Positions 1 through 12,887 are shown, counted from the stretch's first letter. The stretch is 64,000 nt of DNA from Molossus alvarezi (GCA_037176705.1 CM073886.1:14964501-15028500); one strand, 5' to 3'. Program-made: numbers and translations. The notes: generated by a model not told the origin, from the sequence alone.

Positions 1-30
1 CCAACCAACTGAGCCACACCAGGCCAGGGC
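1..30 (-). mobile_element. Ves-type SINE head, cut by the window edge
   Basis: The reverse complement reads GCCCTGGCCTGGTGTGGCTC, the 5' head of a bat tRNA-derived SINE. The body lies before coordinate 1. Confidence 0.8.
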
Positions 31-202
31 TCTGGGACATTCTTTCCTCAGAACCTACAGGGAGAAACCTGAAGAAACCAAGTATCTTATACATTTTCTC
101 ATTTGAAGTAAAATCCCTACTATGACTAACAGAAATTAACATTACTCTTGCTGGCAAATTCACAAAATCTGTGACTAAAACTAACCCTTATTTACTATCA
201 AC

Positions 203-439
203 TTTTTTTTCCCTTACCCGAGAACATTTATCTTCAGATAGAGCGGGAGGGAGAGAGAGGGGAAGAGAAACAGAGAAACATCGATGTGAGAGAGACACAT
301 CGAGTGGCTGCCACCCACACGACCCAACCAGGGCCGGGGACAAACTGCAACCAAGGTACATTCCCTCAGTGGGAACTGAACCCGGGACTCTCTTGTCCAC
401 AGGCTGACGCTCTAACCACTGAGCCAAACCGGCCAGGGC
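203..439 (-). mobile_element. Ves SINE, type A
   Basis: A T-run, TTACCCGAGAAC and GAGCCAAACCGGCCAGGGC bound it. It has 9-bp duplications with one mismatch (194-202 and 440-448). Confidence 0.9.
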
Positions 440-610
440 ACTAGCAACTATTTTATGAGACAGAAACTACATTACCTTCATGTTCTACATTTCTGTTTTA
501 CATTTTAGAAAACAAATATGGTTAAGTTGATAACTGGAAGAGCAACAACACAGATACATCGATAGATTAATTACCCTGGCTCAGAGGACTCCTATTACAG
601 TAAAGCATAC

Positions 611-705
611 TTTTTTTTTCTTATCCTCACCTGAGAACATTTTTCCACTTTTTGTTCAGATAGAGTGGGAGGGAGGGAGGGAGGGGGAGGGAGGGAGGGA
701 GGGGG

Positions 706-755
<50 letters not shown>

Positions 756-905
756 TCGACACGAAAGGAACACATCAAGTGGTTGCCACCCGCCCGACCA
801 ACTAGGGCCGGGGAAAAACCGCAACCAATTAGCGGAAACCGAACCCAGGTCTCTGTGAACCGCAGGCCGACAACGCTCTAACTGCCGAGCCAAACCGGTC
901 AGGGC
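611..905 (-). mobile_element. Ves SINE, type A, with expanded GA tract
   Basis: It runs from TTATCCTCACCTGAGAAC to AAACCGGTCAGGGC. The CT-rich part has expanded into a GGGA and GA microsatellite (665-750). AAGCAT repeats on both sides. Confidence 0.9.
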
Positions 906-1072
906 AAGCATCCTTTATAAAAGTAGTCTTGAACAGTAAAATAAAGGGATGAATCAATTTAACTGTGCAAGCCATAGTTAAGTGGCTCTGAATCAACTGT
1001 TTCCATTTTGACTAGCCAGCCATTGCCTCAGACAACCCAATGCACAAGAGCAATTTAAAATCAAACTCGATT

Positions 1073-1320
1073 GCCCTGGCCGGTTTGGCTCAGCGGTTAA
1101 AGCGTCGGCCTGCGGTCCCGGGAGAGACCCGGGTTCGGTTCCCGCTAAGGACATGTACCTCGGTTGCAGTTTGTCCCCGGCCCTGGTTGGTCGTGCGGGT
1201 GGCAGCCACTCGATGTGTCCCTTTCACATCAATGTTTCTCTCTCTCTCTCTCTCCCTCCTGCTCTATATGAACAAAGAATGTAAAAGTGTCCTCGGGTGA
1301 GGATTAAAAAAAAAAAAAAA
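1073..1320 (+). mobile_element. Ves SINE, type A, young
   Basis: It runs from GCCCTGGCCGG to GGGTGAGGATT plus an A-run. Perfect 14-bp duplications (1058-1071 and 1321-1334) show a recent insertion. Confidence 0.95.
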
Positions 1321-1394
1321 AAATCAAACTCGATATACAAAACAGCACGCCGGAGTAGACATGATAGTGAATGACCACTAAGACGCACTGTTTA

Positions 1395-1635
1395 AAAAGA
1401 AAAACAATAGTCCCAGACACATGGAAGTGGGGGTACAGATTGACAATGCCCAGAAGAGGGGGTGGGGAAGGAGAGATAAACCACAGAACTTATATGATGT
1501 ATGTATGAACAATGGACATAGACCACAAAGCTGGGGACAGGGCGGGGAGGGAGGGGGAGGGGAGATTCAGTGGGGGGAAAAGAGAAACATCTGGAACAAA
1601 AATAAATTAATTAAAATTAAATAAAAAAGAAAAAA
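1395..1635 (+). mobile_element. L1 3' UTR fragment
   Basis: It has a G-rich polypurine tract (1528-1560), AACATCTGGAACAAAAAT, and a TTAATTAAAATTAAAT tail. The same module occurs at 59798-59940 and, inverted, at 24815-24902. It fits a mammalian L1 3' UTR. Confidence 0.6.
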
Positions 1636-2868
1636 CAGAACCACATACACCCACACTGTAAAAGGAAAATCATAGCTCACAAAAGCCTATTTTTATCCAG
1701 CATATATGACTGTCATTTTCTGGGAGGTCAATTCCCTTACACAGCTTAGTCCAATGAGCAATGGAAATAGCTGAAGAGTGGGGGGAGGGGGACAGAGGCT
1801 GGCATCTCAAACTCTGATTTCTCTCCATGAGTGGTGGTTTGGCAGTAACTCAAGAGTTCTCATTTCCTGATCACAGTCATGCCACCCTGCGCATGGGCTC
1901 TGTCATGCTTCTCAAACTTGAAGGATGTGAATTTTTCTGGGAAGCCTTATGCCTGGCAAATGCTGGACTGGCAAGAAATAAAGCCAAGTGCTGCTATGTT
2001 GGCCCAACTGAAAGACCCAGGGAAGTATGAGTATGTGAATTCTCTAGGATAAATATAGGTAATAACTATTTTTCCAACAGACCCTCTTCTGAGTTTCAAT
2101 CCAGTACAGTTGTACAGCTTCTGAGATACTCCTCCTCAGCCACAGTCTTGTAAAGGTAATCAACAAAATAATTTAATTTCTATTACTATCGGGAACAGTG
2201 TGAGCATTACATTATACGAAGATAAGCTGCAAACCAACCCAGACATTCCTATCCTTTTGTGAGGGCAGTGGGAAAACTAGGATAATTAGAAAGCAGACTG
2301 AAAAAGATTTCCTACCTGGTCCTTCCTTGACATCCCTAATCCACCCCTTAACATGAACAACAGTGCCTTTGAAATATTCAATGCACGGACAGCACCTTCT
2401 TAGAGTGCTGAGGGGGGTGCGTGTTGTGGCTGAAACCCATGGAGCACCAATTCTCTAAATGCAAGTCATTGGGAAAGGAAGGCCACCGTGTCAACGCCCC
2501 CGTGCCAACATTAAGTCAAACGTCTGGAATGTGAAAAGTGAAGAACGCCAGGGTTCTGATTCCAAGCCCTACACTGGGACGTTGACACACCAGGGGCAAA
2601 AGACTCTAGAGGAAAGTAGATCCACGGCAAAGTCAAGGATGTGGGAAACCTCCTCCACCGAAGAGCAGTGAGGGCTAGAAAGAGAGATACAAGGCGGAGT
2701 GACTGGGGATCCTCAACAGTAGTAGCCGATAGAGCGCCATCCTCTCTTTCCCTGGCACGGGACATGGACTTTGGGGCATCGGGGCAAGCTGGTACAAGGC
2801 GTGTGCGGGGATGAAGCCACAAATTGGTCTCCTAGCACCTCCTGGCTGGCCTGGGTGGCCATCCTCAC

Positions 2869-2998
2869 CTTGTCTGATTCCAGGTCAAGGTTGCCCTGGC
2901 ACAAACGGTATAGGAAAGACTTCGGATCCCAGGACATGTGTCAGGTGTTGAGGAAGCAGATGCCTGGCCACGTTGAGCTAGACAAGCTGGGCCCGGGC
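2869..2998 (-). pseudogene. KCTD5-like: Degenerate KCTD5-like exon 1
   Basis: On the minus strand the peptide DPKSFLYRLCQGNLDLESDK closely matches the BTB/T1 segment of KCTD5 (also KCTD2 and KCTD17) as recalled. Upstream DNA still aligns with the LNVGGTYFL part, but a TGA stop and a lost codon interrupt the RQTLCR region. A consensus donor (AAG then GTGAGG at 2868-2863) follows the K codon, so this looks like a copy or relic of a genomic exon with its intron, not a processed transcript. KCTD5 lies downstream of PDPK1 in the same orientation in human. It could be a tandem duplicate of that exon, with the true gene beyond coordinate 1. Confidence 0.6.
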
Positions 2999-3375
2999 AC
3001 CCAGCCCTGGATGCTGTGGGGAAAGCAGCTCACTAGGATTCTCTGCCAGGATCCCAGCCAGCCCTGCCACAGCTCCCTTGCACTAGAAGCACTGGCCTTG
3101 ACTAAGGTCCTCCAAGCTGTCCAGCACACAGTGCCAGCCTCCACCTCACTCAGATGTGGAAGTCCCAAAAGTGGCAAGTTGTGCCTCTCCCCATGCCTAC
3201 ACCCCAAACCATGTGCAGTGTGATACGTTGGCTTTGGGTTCAAGAGGAGCTCACAGGCCTCAGTCCAGCCTGTGCAATGCACCGACACCTGCTCTGGCCC
3301 AAATCCAGATCACTTCCACCCCCGAGCCCCACCAAAGGAAGAGCTATGCCAGAGTGTCTACACTCTACATGCTTT

Positions 3376-3381
3376 TTTATT
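3376..3381 (-). terminator. Candidate poly-A signal for PDPK1
   Basis: The plus strand reads TTTATT here, which is AATAAA on the transcript strand, followed by an A-run and a GU-rich stretch (TGTAGAGTGTAGAC). It gives a 3' UTR of about 5.7 kb. I saw no other minus-strand AATAAA between 3357 and 4100. Earlier alternative sites are possible. Confidence 0.4.
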
Positions 3382-5339
3382 ACAAGACTACCTCGCATAT
3401 GTGTAAAATTCATCATCCAGCAACTACATCTAAAGCACATATTTGAGAAAAAAAAGAAACAGGTTCATTAAATTATAATATGATTAAATCATTGACCAAA
3501 TAGAAAATGTATATAATAAAGCCAGAAAAAGTTGTAAAATATAGTTTACAATAATTATTCACATTCAAGGCTGTACATCAATACATACAACAACCTGGCC
3601 CCGAGTGTGAATTCAATCCAGATAATTCATATATTAGATTTTAAATAACACAGACTGAATTAGAGGCCAACAATAGCCAGCAAATAACCTTATATAAGAA
3701 TAAAAATACAAAAGTGTATATCCTAATATCATTGCATTGTTTGTTTTTCATGAGTTTTTAAATTTTTGCTTTGCCTGTACATCACAGTTACAGGTAGAGA
3801 ATATTACACATGTTCTAACTGCCACCAACCTGAAAGACAGCTAACACACTACTGACTCATCCGATTTTGTGTTAAGGAACAGGTACAGCTGCTCTAAAAT
3901 ACTGTGAAATGTAATATTGCCAATGTCCAATCAAACCCATGATGGTGATACTTTTCACCAGCAAAATGACGCCTATCCATAGTCGTCCAGCCAGAAGGTT
4001 AGACTAGGGTGGATTACACAGTTAATAAAGGTTTGCCTTTTGTGAAAAGGTCTCAGTACATAAAGTTTGGTGTTTCCTCTTATTGATAAATGAGTTATGG
4101 GGAAAATTCAGGTCTACATGGAGGCTTGTTCAGTGGCATTCTAGGGCTGTCTGAGCCAGAGAGAAAACTGCTCTTTGCTGGAACAGCTTCCTCCCCAGAC
4201 CAGCTCTCCACAGGCAGCCTGATTTACAACCCTGCCAGCAGCCTTGCACCCCTCAGAGGCTCTGGGAGTGACTCCTGCCCTGATTTAAAGCACTTGCCAG
4301 GTAGGCTGCCCAAGAGGCCACCCCTACTTGAGTCACCATCAGCTCAGGTTAAGTTTAGATATGAAAAGAAAGTATATGGAAAAAGTATGACAACATCTCC
4401 AAGAACAGTACCATCACCAAACTCTCCCAGCAGCTGCATCCTCTGCAGTTTGGGCAGTGAGCACCCAACTGGCTGAGGGCGGGGGCGGGCTGGGGTATCA
4501 GAGGAGGGCAGGATTCTGTACAATTCAGCCCTAGTCTTTGGCAGAGTCATGTGCCACTGAGCACGGTACCTAGAAAATCTCTCATGCGTTTTCCTTCAGA
4601 ATTAATGGGCCCCAAACTAAAGTGGAGATTTATGAATGAAACCAAACTTGGGTGGTCTGTACATGAAGACAACTAACACAGTGCAGCACTGTGGGTGCAG
4701 AGAGGGGAGAAGTCTTTAAATCCTAATCAGACAAGACAATCACATTCTACCATGAAAAAGCCTGGTTACGTGCTGTACTGGACCAAGAAGACCCTCTAAG
4801 TCCTAGGATCTGAAGAGCATTGGGGGCACACACACCTATAAACCCGACTGTCTGTGCCGTTAATTTTCCAAGGAGAGCTTTTGCTCTTTTACTAATTCCA
4901 AATGGCCCAGCATACTCTGAGTCTATAAGCTTAATTACAAATCATCCACTGAACATGTGGCAAGATCAGTTCAACAGTTTCTATCTGTTGACTGTACAAA
5001 TGCAGATTCAGTACCATTGTGGACACAAAGTACACGATTCTGAAAATATCACCAAGCACTTTAAAGCCATAGCAGCAGGGGTGGGAAAGTAACATGCAAG
5101 CACACCAGATTCTTTCAATGAAAAGAAGGAAGTTGACCTTTGGAAAAATCTGTCACAAATAGACTGCACTAATGACATAATTTTTAGCATTCAAAACAAA
5201 ACATAGTTTGAATAAGAGTTTGAACAAAGTCTGCCAGAAATTCATTTCTTCAGAATCTGAAGGAAACTAAGGAGGTCCTGTACTAGAACTCTGAGCATCT
5301 AAATATCAGATCTGGATGGAGAAACAGATTAACACCACC

Positions 5340-5980
5340 ATTTAAATGAACAAGCTCTTACTCAAAAATACTACTTGTGGGAATGGGAAAAGAAGCATCA
5401 GGGTAAAAAAAAAAACAGAGGTTTAGAAAGATACTCATCACAGCATTATTTAAATAGTGAAAAACCAGAAACCATCTACATGTTTTATAATAGGGAAACA
5501 GATAAATTAAGATAAAATTTATAACCATTAAACTCTACAATAATTAAAAACAATGTTTCTGAACCACTGTTCATGATATGGGGAAATGCTTAAGATAAAA
5601 TAACAAGTGAAAAAAAGCTATATGGAAACAGTATATATTGGCCCTGGCCAGTGTGGCTCAATTGGTTGGAGCGTCATCCTGTGAACCAAAGGGAAGTGGG
5701 TTCGATTCCTGGCACATGCCCAGGTTGCAGGTTTGATCCACGGGCTGGGTGCATACAGGAGACAACAGATCAATGATTCTCTCTCACATTGATGTTTCTC
5801 CCTCCTCTCTGTTCCTCTAAAAAACATTAATAAAAACAGTATATGTTGTATGTTCCCAGTTTAGATTTAAAAAGGAAACAAATTGTGTGGGAGGGGACAG
5901 GCTATACACCAAAATGTTCACAGTGGTCTTTTCTGGGTGGTGAGCCTAGGGTTTTCTTAAAAATACAAGTGTTTTAGGAA
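5340..5980 (+). mobile_element. Old L1M 3' end in the 3' UTR
   Basis: It carries decayed L1 ORF2-end and 3' UTR signatures (CAGCATTATTTAAATAG; ACCAAAATGTTCACAGTGG; TTTCTGGGTGGTGAG). A type B SINE interrupts it at 5641-5833. Confidence 0.55.
5641..5833 (+). mobile_element. Ves SINE, type B
   Basis: It has a GCCCTGGCCAGTGTGGCTCA head and an AATAAAA tail. AAACAGTATAT duplications flank it. It lies inside the old L1M within the probable 3' UTR. Confidence 0.9.
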
Positions 5981-6034
5981 AGTACTGTGTTACCAAAAGG
6001 CCCGTGTTGGCACACTGCTTGGGGTTGGTGTGCT

Positions 6035-6035
<1 letters not shown>

Positions 6036-6094
<59 letters not shown>
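6036..6094 (+). repeat. TG/AG compound microsatellite
   Basis: A run of TG dinucleotides passes directly into a run of AG dinucleotides, within the probable 3' UTR. Confidence 0.95.
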
Positions 6095-6098
<4 letters not shown>

Positions 6099-9054
6099 GG
6101 CCATCTCCTGCAATTCCTTCATGCCTGGGCCACAAACAGCACAGTATGTCCTGAGGAGGCTGGAGGAGGTGTAGTTCCAGCCAGCTTTGGCATGATCACA
6201 AGAGCCATTTTTCCCAAAGCATGTCTGTCACAAGCTGTTTGAGTCAGGTTCAGAGCAGCAGGCAGGCAGCAGTGCCAGTCATGAGTGGGGCTTCACACTA
6301 CATGGGGCTGCCCGCCGCCCTTGGCCCTGGTCAGGTCCACAGGAAGAGAGAAGGAAACCATCCGATGCAAACCCAGTTTCCTAGAGTTCCCAGAGACAGG
6401 CAAGGCACAGCGGAGACCAAAGAACCTCCTGGCTGTCCTCCCTCCCTTCTGCTAAGAGAGGCCACATGGGACAGTCTCCAGTTGGCGGGTGCTTCATCTG
6501 ACTTGTCCTTGCCCTTTCTCAGTAAGACACATGGCTCCTGGATCTACTAAACAACAGGGCATTTCCCTTCCACTTTGGGCAAACTCACATTTATATTTCC
6601 ATGTACGTCTTTGTATGGACACAGACTGACATTCTCATCCACATCTCAGTGTAAGGCACCTGCATGCCAAGACCGTGTTTGCAAGGGTAAGTTGGATAAA
6701 ACTGAAGCTGGCAAAAGTACAGGGTAAGAAAAGAATACATATAGGCTTTTAAAAAATGAGACTCTGAATGGAGAAAGTTGACTTACAGAGAAGGGCTCAG
6801 CTGTCACTGGCTCAGGCGAGGGCAGTCACTTCAGCTCTGTCGGCTTCAAGCTCAACCCTGAACCCCTTATTTTCTGGTTTCGGAGGTTAAGATGGAGCTT
6901 GTTGGTTAAGCCCAGGAGGTAGTGGCTCTAGCCAGAGGGCAGAATGCAAGGAAGGACCTGTGTCCTGAGCAGCCCAGCTGAGTGCTCGTGTGAAACACTA
7001 ACACCAGCTATGCCGGTTCCCCGTGACCAGACACCGGGAGACACTGCACAGGAGGCGCCCCAATTCCTCTCACTGCACACACACACGCAGGTGTTTCAAG
7101 AAGAGTGAAATGTAAATGTGGGAGTAAGCCTGAAGTGAAATTCTTGGAAGGGCCAAGTCAGACTCACTTTTTGAAAAGCAAGTGAACGTAGGCAAGCTTT
7201 TCAAAAGCAAGGAGAAGGAAGAGCAAAGCGGGAGCTCAATCTAAGGCTGGCAACACCCTGGCACCTGGGCAGCACCTCCCCTAGGCAGGTGCGGGCTGTC
7301 TGTCTGTCTCCCAGATCGCACAGACTAGACAGACAGCAAACCCAAGCAGAAACCATCTGCAAACCTGGCTCCCACCTAAACCTCTCTCCCTGCCCACCAC
7401 AGAGAATTCCCCACACCCACACTTCTTCCCAGTTTAACCACAGCTACTCCTATCACTCAAACAGTGCGAGAAAGGCATCTTTCCTCTCCGTTTGGACCAC
7501 TGATCACACGGGGTGACAAATGATGGGTTCGAGATAGGAGATGGGCAGGGAAGTGGTAAGGGGGTCTTTTCTGTGTGAGCCTTTTGCTGGTGCCTTGGTA
7601 AAAGCCTACAGGAAAAGGAAGCGTGTTCATCCCCTGGGGACAGAGATGGGTCTGGGAGCAGCCTGCAGGCAGCAGGGCCCACCCCTCTCCCACCTGGAAC
7701 AGAGGCCTGCCCTCTGGACACCTGCAGGGAAGAGTGGCCAAGACCCACTGTCCAGGGAGCAGCAGCAAAGAAAATCAAAGGACTCGTAGGACTTGGACCA
7801 TGTGTAGGTTACAGTAGGGTGGGCGCCACCTCTAAGCGGCATAAGGAGGGAACCTGACAGGCTGGGCGCTGGGTTCAAGTGTGGTGTTCCTGCCCATCGT
7901 GCAAGGCAAGTAACACTTTTTTTCCAGACCAGATGACCTGGTACCATGAGAAGGTGTTAGATTCTCACTGTTGGGATGTAAAAATGTTAGGTTGTGAGAA
8001 TATTCAATCACAACACGAAAAGGGTGGTGCGTGTGCCAGCTGGGGGCCTGCACTCCTCCCACTGCCCAGAGGTGACTGGTACCATCCGATTTGTGAGGAG
8101 TCTCTTGGCTCCTATTTAACTGGTCTGGGGGAAGCCTGCACACTTCACCTAAACTCTCAGGAAAGGCTCATCAGATCTCACTCCTCCTTGTGAAGGCCAC
8201 AGGCCCAGTCTGCCCTGCTGCCCAGCCTCACACGGGGCAGGCAGGGCCAGCTCCTGGCGCAGCTGGGCTAACCAGGTCCACTGCCAACTGCTCCCCTCAG
8301 GCATGTGCTTGGTTTCCAGCCCCAGAGGGCAACACTGCTCAAAGGGATGATGGATCAGAACCTTGCTGGCTGCTATTTCACCCGACAGCCTGTTCCTTTT
8401 CTCACTACAGGAAACCTGCCCGGCAGTCGCAACATGTGGAGCATTCACAGAGAGCAAAACCCCAGGAATCCTGAAGCCAGAGCTACTGCAGGAGGAAAGC
8501 AAGGGGCCCGCAGCACAGGGTACAAGCCGTGAACTAGGGACATGAGGAAAAGAGCACACGGACAAAAGCCAAGAATACTCCCACCCACTGAGATCAGAAG
8601 CCTCCCCAGCAGAGGCACGCACAACTTCCTGGCGAAGAGTTCCGCGATGATCTAGGGGGCAGAAAGAGCCCAGAGACACGCCCTGCCCCCTAGGCCACAG
8701 CAGGACTGGCAGTGACCAGGGTGCACAGTGAAGAGCTGGTGACACTGGTCCACTGGTCCAGGTGGGAATCAGGTAGACGTGCACAGCGCTGGACCCTGGC
8801 AGCAAAAATAGCTCGGGGCAGCCTCCATAGAGCACAGAGAGCAAGCAAAGCAACCCTGAATTCCTGTTCATTATTGGTTTTGTTCTTTGTGTGGTTGGGT
8901 ATTTTTTTCTTCTTTTCTTTTAAATGAAAAAGCTGCAAGGTTCCACTGTCTGCACTCCCCTTGAGATGGCTGGCAGGTGGTCTGGAAGCGTCCCGGATGG
9001 CGGTGAGTTGCGCTGGGGCACGTGTCCTGGCAGCGAGGGCGGGGCTGCGGGCCG

Positions 9055-9171
9055 TCACTGCACGGCGGCATCTGGGTGGCTCTGGTATCTGTGCCTCCAC
9101 ACCTCCTGGATCTTCTTGCACCATTTGTGAGCATTCCCGCTTGGGTCCATCAGGTAATATGTCCTATTTGG
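9055..9171 (-). CDS. PDPK1: PDPK1 exon 14 coding part (PH domain end and stop)
   Basis: These 117 bp encode residues 521-558, [17 protein letters not shown] through the C-terminal PH helix to the terminal SHPDAAVQ, then TGA at 9057-9055. The acceptor is TCTCTGCAG. The terminal residues match mammalian PDK1 as recalled, which fixes the stop. Confidence 0.97.
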   Translation of the reverse strand, partial: PNRTYYLMDPSGNAHKWCKKIQEVWRHRYQSHPDAAVQ

Positions 9172-12100
9172 CTGCAGAGAAAGAAACCGTTTAATGTTCT
9201 CAAGGGACTGAGTCTCCCCAAGACCAGTACCTCCACCTGTTGGGGAGAAATCGTAGAACAAAACTGCCATCCTACTGCAGCCTCTGCAGGTACCTCTGGA
9301 AGTACACGAACATGTGGACTTCTTCCTTCCACACATGTGCAGAGATTAAATATGCCAGGTGATGACCTACAGATCCCTCAGGTCACCCCCAAAGTGAGAA
9401 ACAAGTACAGGTTTCTTCCAGCCCAACTCAAGACTGAGTCATGAACATGGGGGACCTGGGACATGGGAAAGGGGGAGACAACTGCCTTGACCGCAGCTCC
9501 CTTTCTCAGGCTACAGTATTTGGACGCTTCAAACGGAAGTCCAAAGGCCTCAAACTGCCCTGCAAAGGAGAACACATAGGGACAAACTTACTGTGTGCAC
9601 AAAGAAGGTTTTAAAATTCTTGGCCTCTGGTCGGAGTTCTTGTGACCATGGAATTTCACCTTTCAGGATTTTGTTGACAGGATCCACATAGTATAAGTGT
9701 GGCCCCTCTGTGAGTAGTAACTGTCGCCGTCGTGCAAATAAACCCTGACCAAAAAAAAAAAAAAAGGCCTTGTCAAGGCTCAGAAGTGGGTGATGACAGT
9801 GCTTACCGCTGCCTCAGAGGCTGGACTGTCAGAATAGCTCAGGGCACAGGGACTAGTGCCAGCCACCTATCCACTCACCCGGGACAAAGGGAGTGTGCAC
9901 ACTTCATCCCCCAGCCTTGGACAGAGAATGGAAGCATTTACTGCTTGGTTTTGGTGAACCGGCTTCCATTACCCCCACTCTGGGTATCCTTACTTTGGTT
10001 GCCACATCAGGGAGTGGCAGCACAGGCCAGCCCACCAGCACAGGTCCCTGTGGTTAAGCAACTGATGGGCCTACCATCAATGGTCAGCCCCCACCGCTTC
10101 TTGCCTTCTGCTCCACACCAAGGCACAGGGCTCTACCACTGGCCACTCACACCTCACCCATCTTCACAGAGGTTCTCATCCACTAAGGATGCCCCAGGGT
10201 GGGTCAGAAATGGATGTCAGGAGCCTGAGCTTAGAAGGGCCCATGTCAGCAGATGGAGAACATTTATACAGTCTGATATGTTTTGATAAAATGAACCCAC
10301 TTTATTAATCCATAAAACATAATAAATAACAATTTTCTTTTTAACCCGCACTCGAGTGCCTGCCCCAAATCCCGAGACGCATTGGTCTCTATACATAACA
10401 ATTTTCAAAAACAATTTTAGCCCAGCCAGTTTAGCTCAGCAGCTAAGAGTCAGCCTCTGGACCAAAGGGTCTCAAGCTCAATTCCCAGTCAAGGGCACGT
10501 ACCTGGGTTGCAGGTTCAATCCCTATCCCGGCTGGGGTCTTTTGGGAGGTAACCAATCAAAGTATCTCTCTCACACTGATGTTTCTATCTCTCTCCCTCC
10601 ACCTCCCTCCCTTCCACTCCATCTAAAAATAAATAAATGGAAAAATATCCTCGGGTGAGGATTAACAAAAACAAAACAAAAAAAGAATTCTAATGAAATG
10701 ATAGATGACTTGCAGGGATGTCAAGCAGAGCCTTCTCAATGGGACAGAAACTCTGACATCAGTGAACCCAGTCTCATGGACACACCAGAACGCTGGATCC
10801 TGAGAATAAACAAGAGGCTCTATTTCTGTTTTGCCACAGCTGAATAGCTGAACTCTCCTTCAGCTATTAAATCTAGAGATCATCTCTAAAAGGGAATCAA
10901 AATGAAGGCTGCTATGTGCAACAAGTTACAGCAGGAACCCGAGAAGAAGGCTTGAACCTGAGTAGGAACCAGAAGGGAGAGACAGACACACAGGAAGGAA
11001 CGGCGGCGGGTCTGACTTACCTTTCGCTTATCTACGGGACCCATTTTTAGTATTAAATTATTTTCTACAAACTGATGCCTACAAAAGAAGAAAACAAGAA
11101 TGAGACACTCACATGAGTCAGACAGAAATTCTCCAAACTCCTCCCTTCAAAACAAACTTACCAATGGCATCTGTGAACTTTGCTTCAACCAAGCCTTTCC
11201 CTTCACAGCTCCAAACTCACTTCAATGTGAGGAAACTCCCAATGTAGCTGAGCACATGACCAGATACCAGAAGTATCACCTCCTGTCCCCTCTCACTTGG
11301 CAGCCTTCACACAACCGAGGAAAGGTAGAGGGAGACAGGGTGCAGAGCTGAGCCCATCACACAAGTCCTTATCAGTTTAAACAAAATGAACCTCCTCCAA
11401 AAAAGCAGAGCCCGCTGGGAGCCAACCCGAGGACAAAGCCTACTGTTCACGTTACCTCCACAAGTTGAAACCCCAAGTCAGTGTTCAGAATACCCAGAGC
11501 CACTCAGAATCATAAATCCAAGAAGGCTCAAACTGGACTTGTTTTAAGAACATCACATCTGGCCCTGGCCGGGTAGCTCAGCTGGTTAGAACATTGTCTC
11601 GATACCCAAGGTTGTGGGTTGCATCCCCGGTCAGAACACATACATGAATCAACCAATGAATGCATTAATAAGTGAAACAACAAATCGATGTTTCTCTCTC
11701 TCTAAAATCAATAAATTAAAATAAAAAAAGATTTCATCTGGTGTTTCTACCATAGTAATAAAATGCTTTTAATTAAACATGGCAGGAGCCCTGGCCGGTT
11801 TGGCTCAGCGGTTAGAGCGTCGGCCTGCGGTCCTGAGAGACCCGGGTTCGGTTCCCGCTAAGGGCATGTACCTCGGTTGCAGTCTGTCCCCGGCCCTGGT
11901 CGGTTGTGCGGGTGGCAGCCACTTGATGTGTTCCTTTCACATCGATGTCTCTCTCTCTCTCTCTCTGTTCCTCTCTCTCCCTCCCACTCTACCTGAACAG
12001 AAAAAAACAAAAAATGGAAAAATGTCCTTGGGTGAGGATAAAAAAAATAAAAATAAAAATAAACATGGCAGGAATTTGGAAGAGAAAAATACAGGTTTTG

Positions 12101-12842
12101 GTTTAATATACATAATTAGCAAAATATATGTCACTTTGATTCCTGGGAGTTTAAAAGAGGTTGCTTTAATGTTTGCAGGTTATGTCCTCTGGTTAAAGCT
12201 AACAGTTACTGGTTTATGTTCTAATTTTACTAAAATTCTTGATCCAACATTCTACTGTAGAAACAAAATATTTTATATTTGAAAACATGTAAGACAAACT
12301 CATCTCTGACAATTTTACCGCACAAGCACCTGAGCGCATCCACATGCTTCTCTGATTCCTTTCGGGACCTGGAACATGTTCAAACTGACTGGCCGAACTG
12401 AGGAACCATGTTCTCCCAGTCTGACCCACCCACACCAACCCACACCCTAGAGCCCATTGGGCTTGCCTACCCAGACCCTATCACCATGGAATGAGCCCCA
12501 CGCAAACTGATGCAGCATCATGTGGATTTTGAAAACAACTAAGAAGAATTTTCACAACAACAAAGGACAGTGATCTACACATTTACAGTGTTTCATTCTC
12601 AGAGGTACTTAAAAATCAAGGAAATTTCTGAAAAGGAGATCTAATGAGGCTCTCTTGCAAGACAGAATTACATGGAAAAAACAGTGCAGCCTAACAGAAA
12701 ACCTCTTCTGACAGGCCCTGTTACATAAGAACCCAATGTATAATAAAGAATCACAAGTTAGCCCTAGCCAGCTCAGCGGTTAGAACGTCAGCCTGCAGAC
12801 CGGAAGGTTGCAGGTTTGATTCCTGATCAAGAGCAGTCACGT

Positions 12843-12887
<45 letters not shown>

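Larger units (their letters stand above)
1..3356. other. Region downstream of PDPK1
   Basis: No intact gene is seen. It contains SINEs at 1-30, 203-439, 611-905 and 1073-1320, an L1 3' end at 1395-1635, and the KCTD5-like relic at 2869-2998. I recognise nothing in 1640-2860 or in 3000-3356 beyond unique-looking sequence. Confidence 0.6.
3357..9054 (-). other. PDPK1: Probable PDPK1 3' UTR
   Basis: This is mostly unique sequence directly downstream of the stop codon. Human PDPK1 has a 3' UTR of about 5 kb as I recall, and this stretch has that length and ends near a minus-strand AATAAA (3376-3381). It contains an old L1M 3' end (5340-5980), one type B SINE inside that, and a TG/AG microsatellite. 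A minus-strand open frame of 240 codons at 8149-8871 matches nothing I know. The distal limit is inferred. Confidence 0.6.

Noticed and set aside
665..750. Possible regulatory GA-rich (GAGA-like) element
   Set aside because: It is the expanded CT/GA tract of a minus-strand SINE.
1073..1155. tRNA-like heads of the SINEs considered as tRNA genes
   Set aside because: They have A- and B-box resemblance, but no clean cloverleaf with CCA-ready ends is seen, and each is followed by the SINE body, poly-A and target-site duplications.
2771..3223. Plus-strand open frame of 150 codons
   Set aside because: It is the shadow of the minus-strand KCTD5-like exon and its flanks; no plus-strand domain is recognised.
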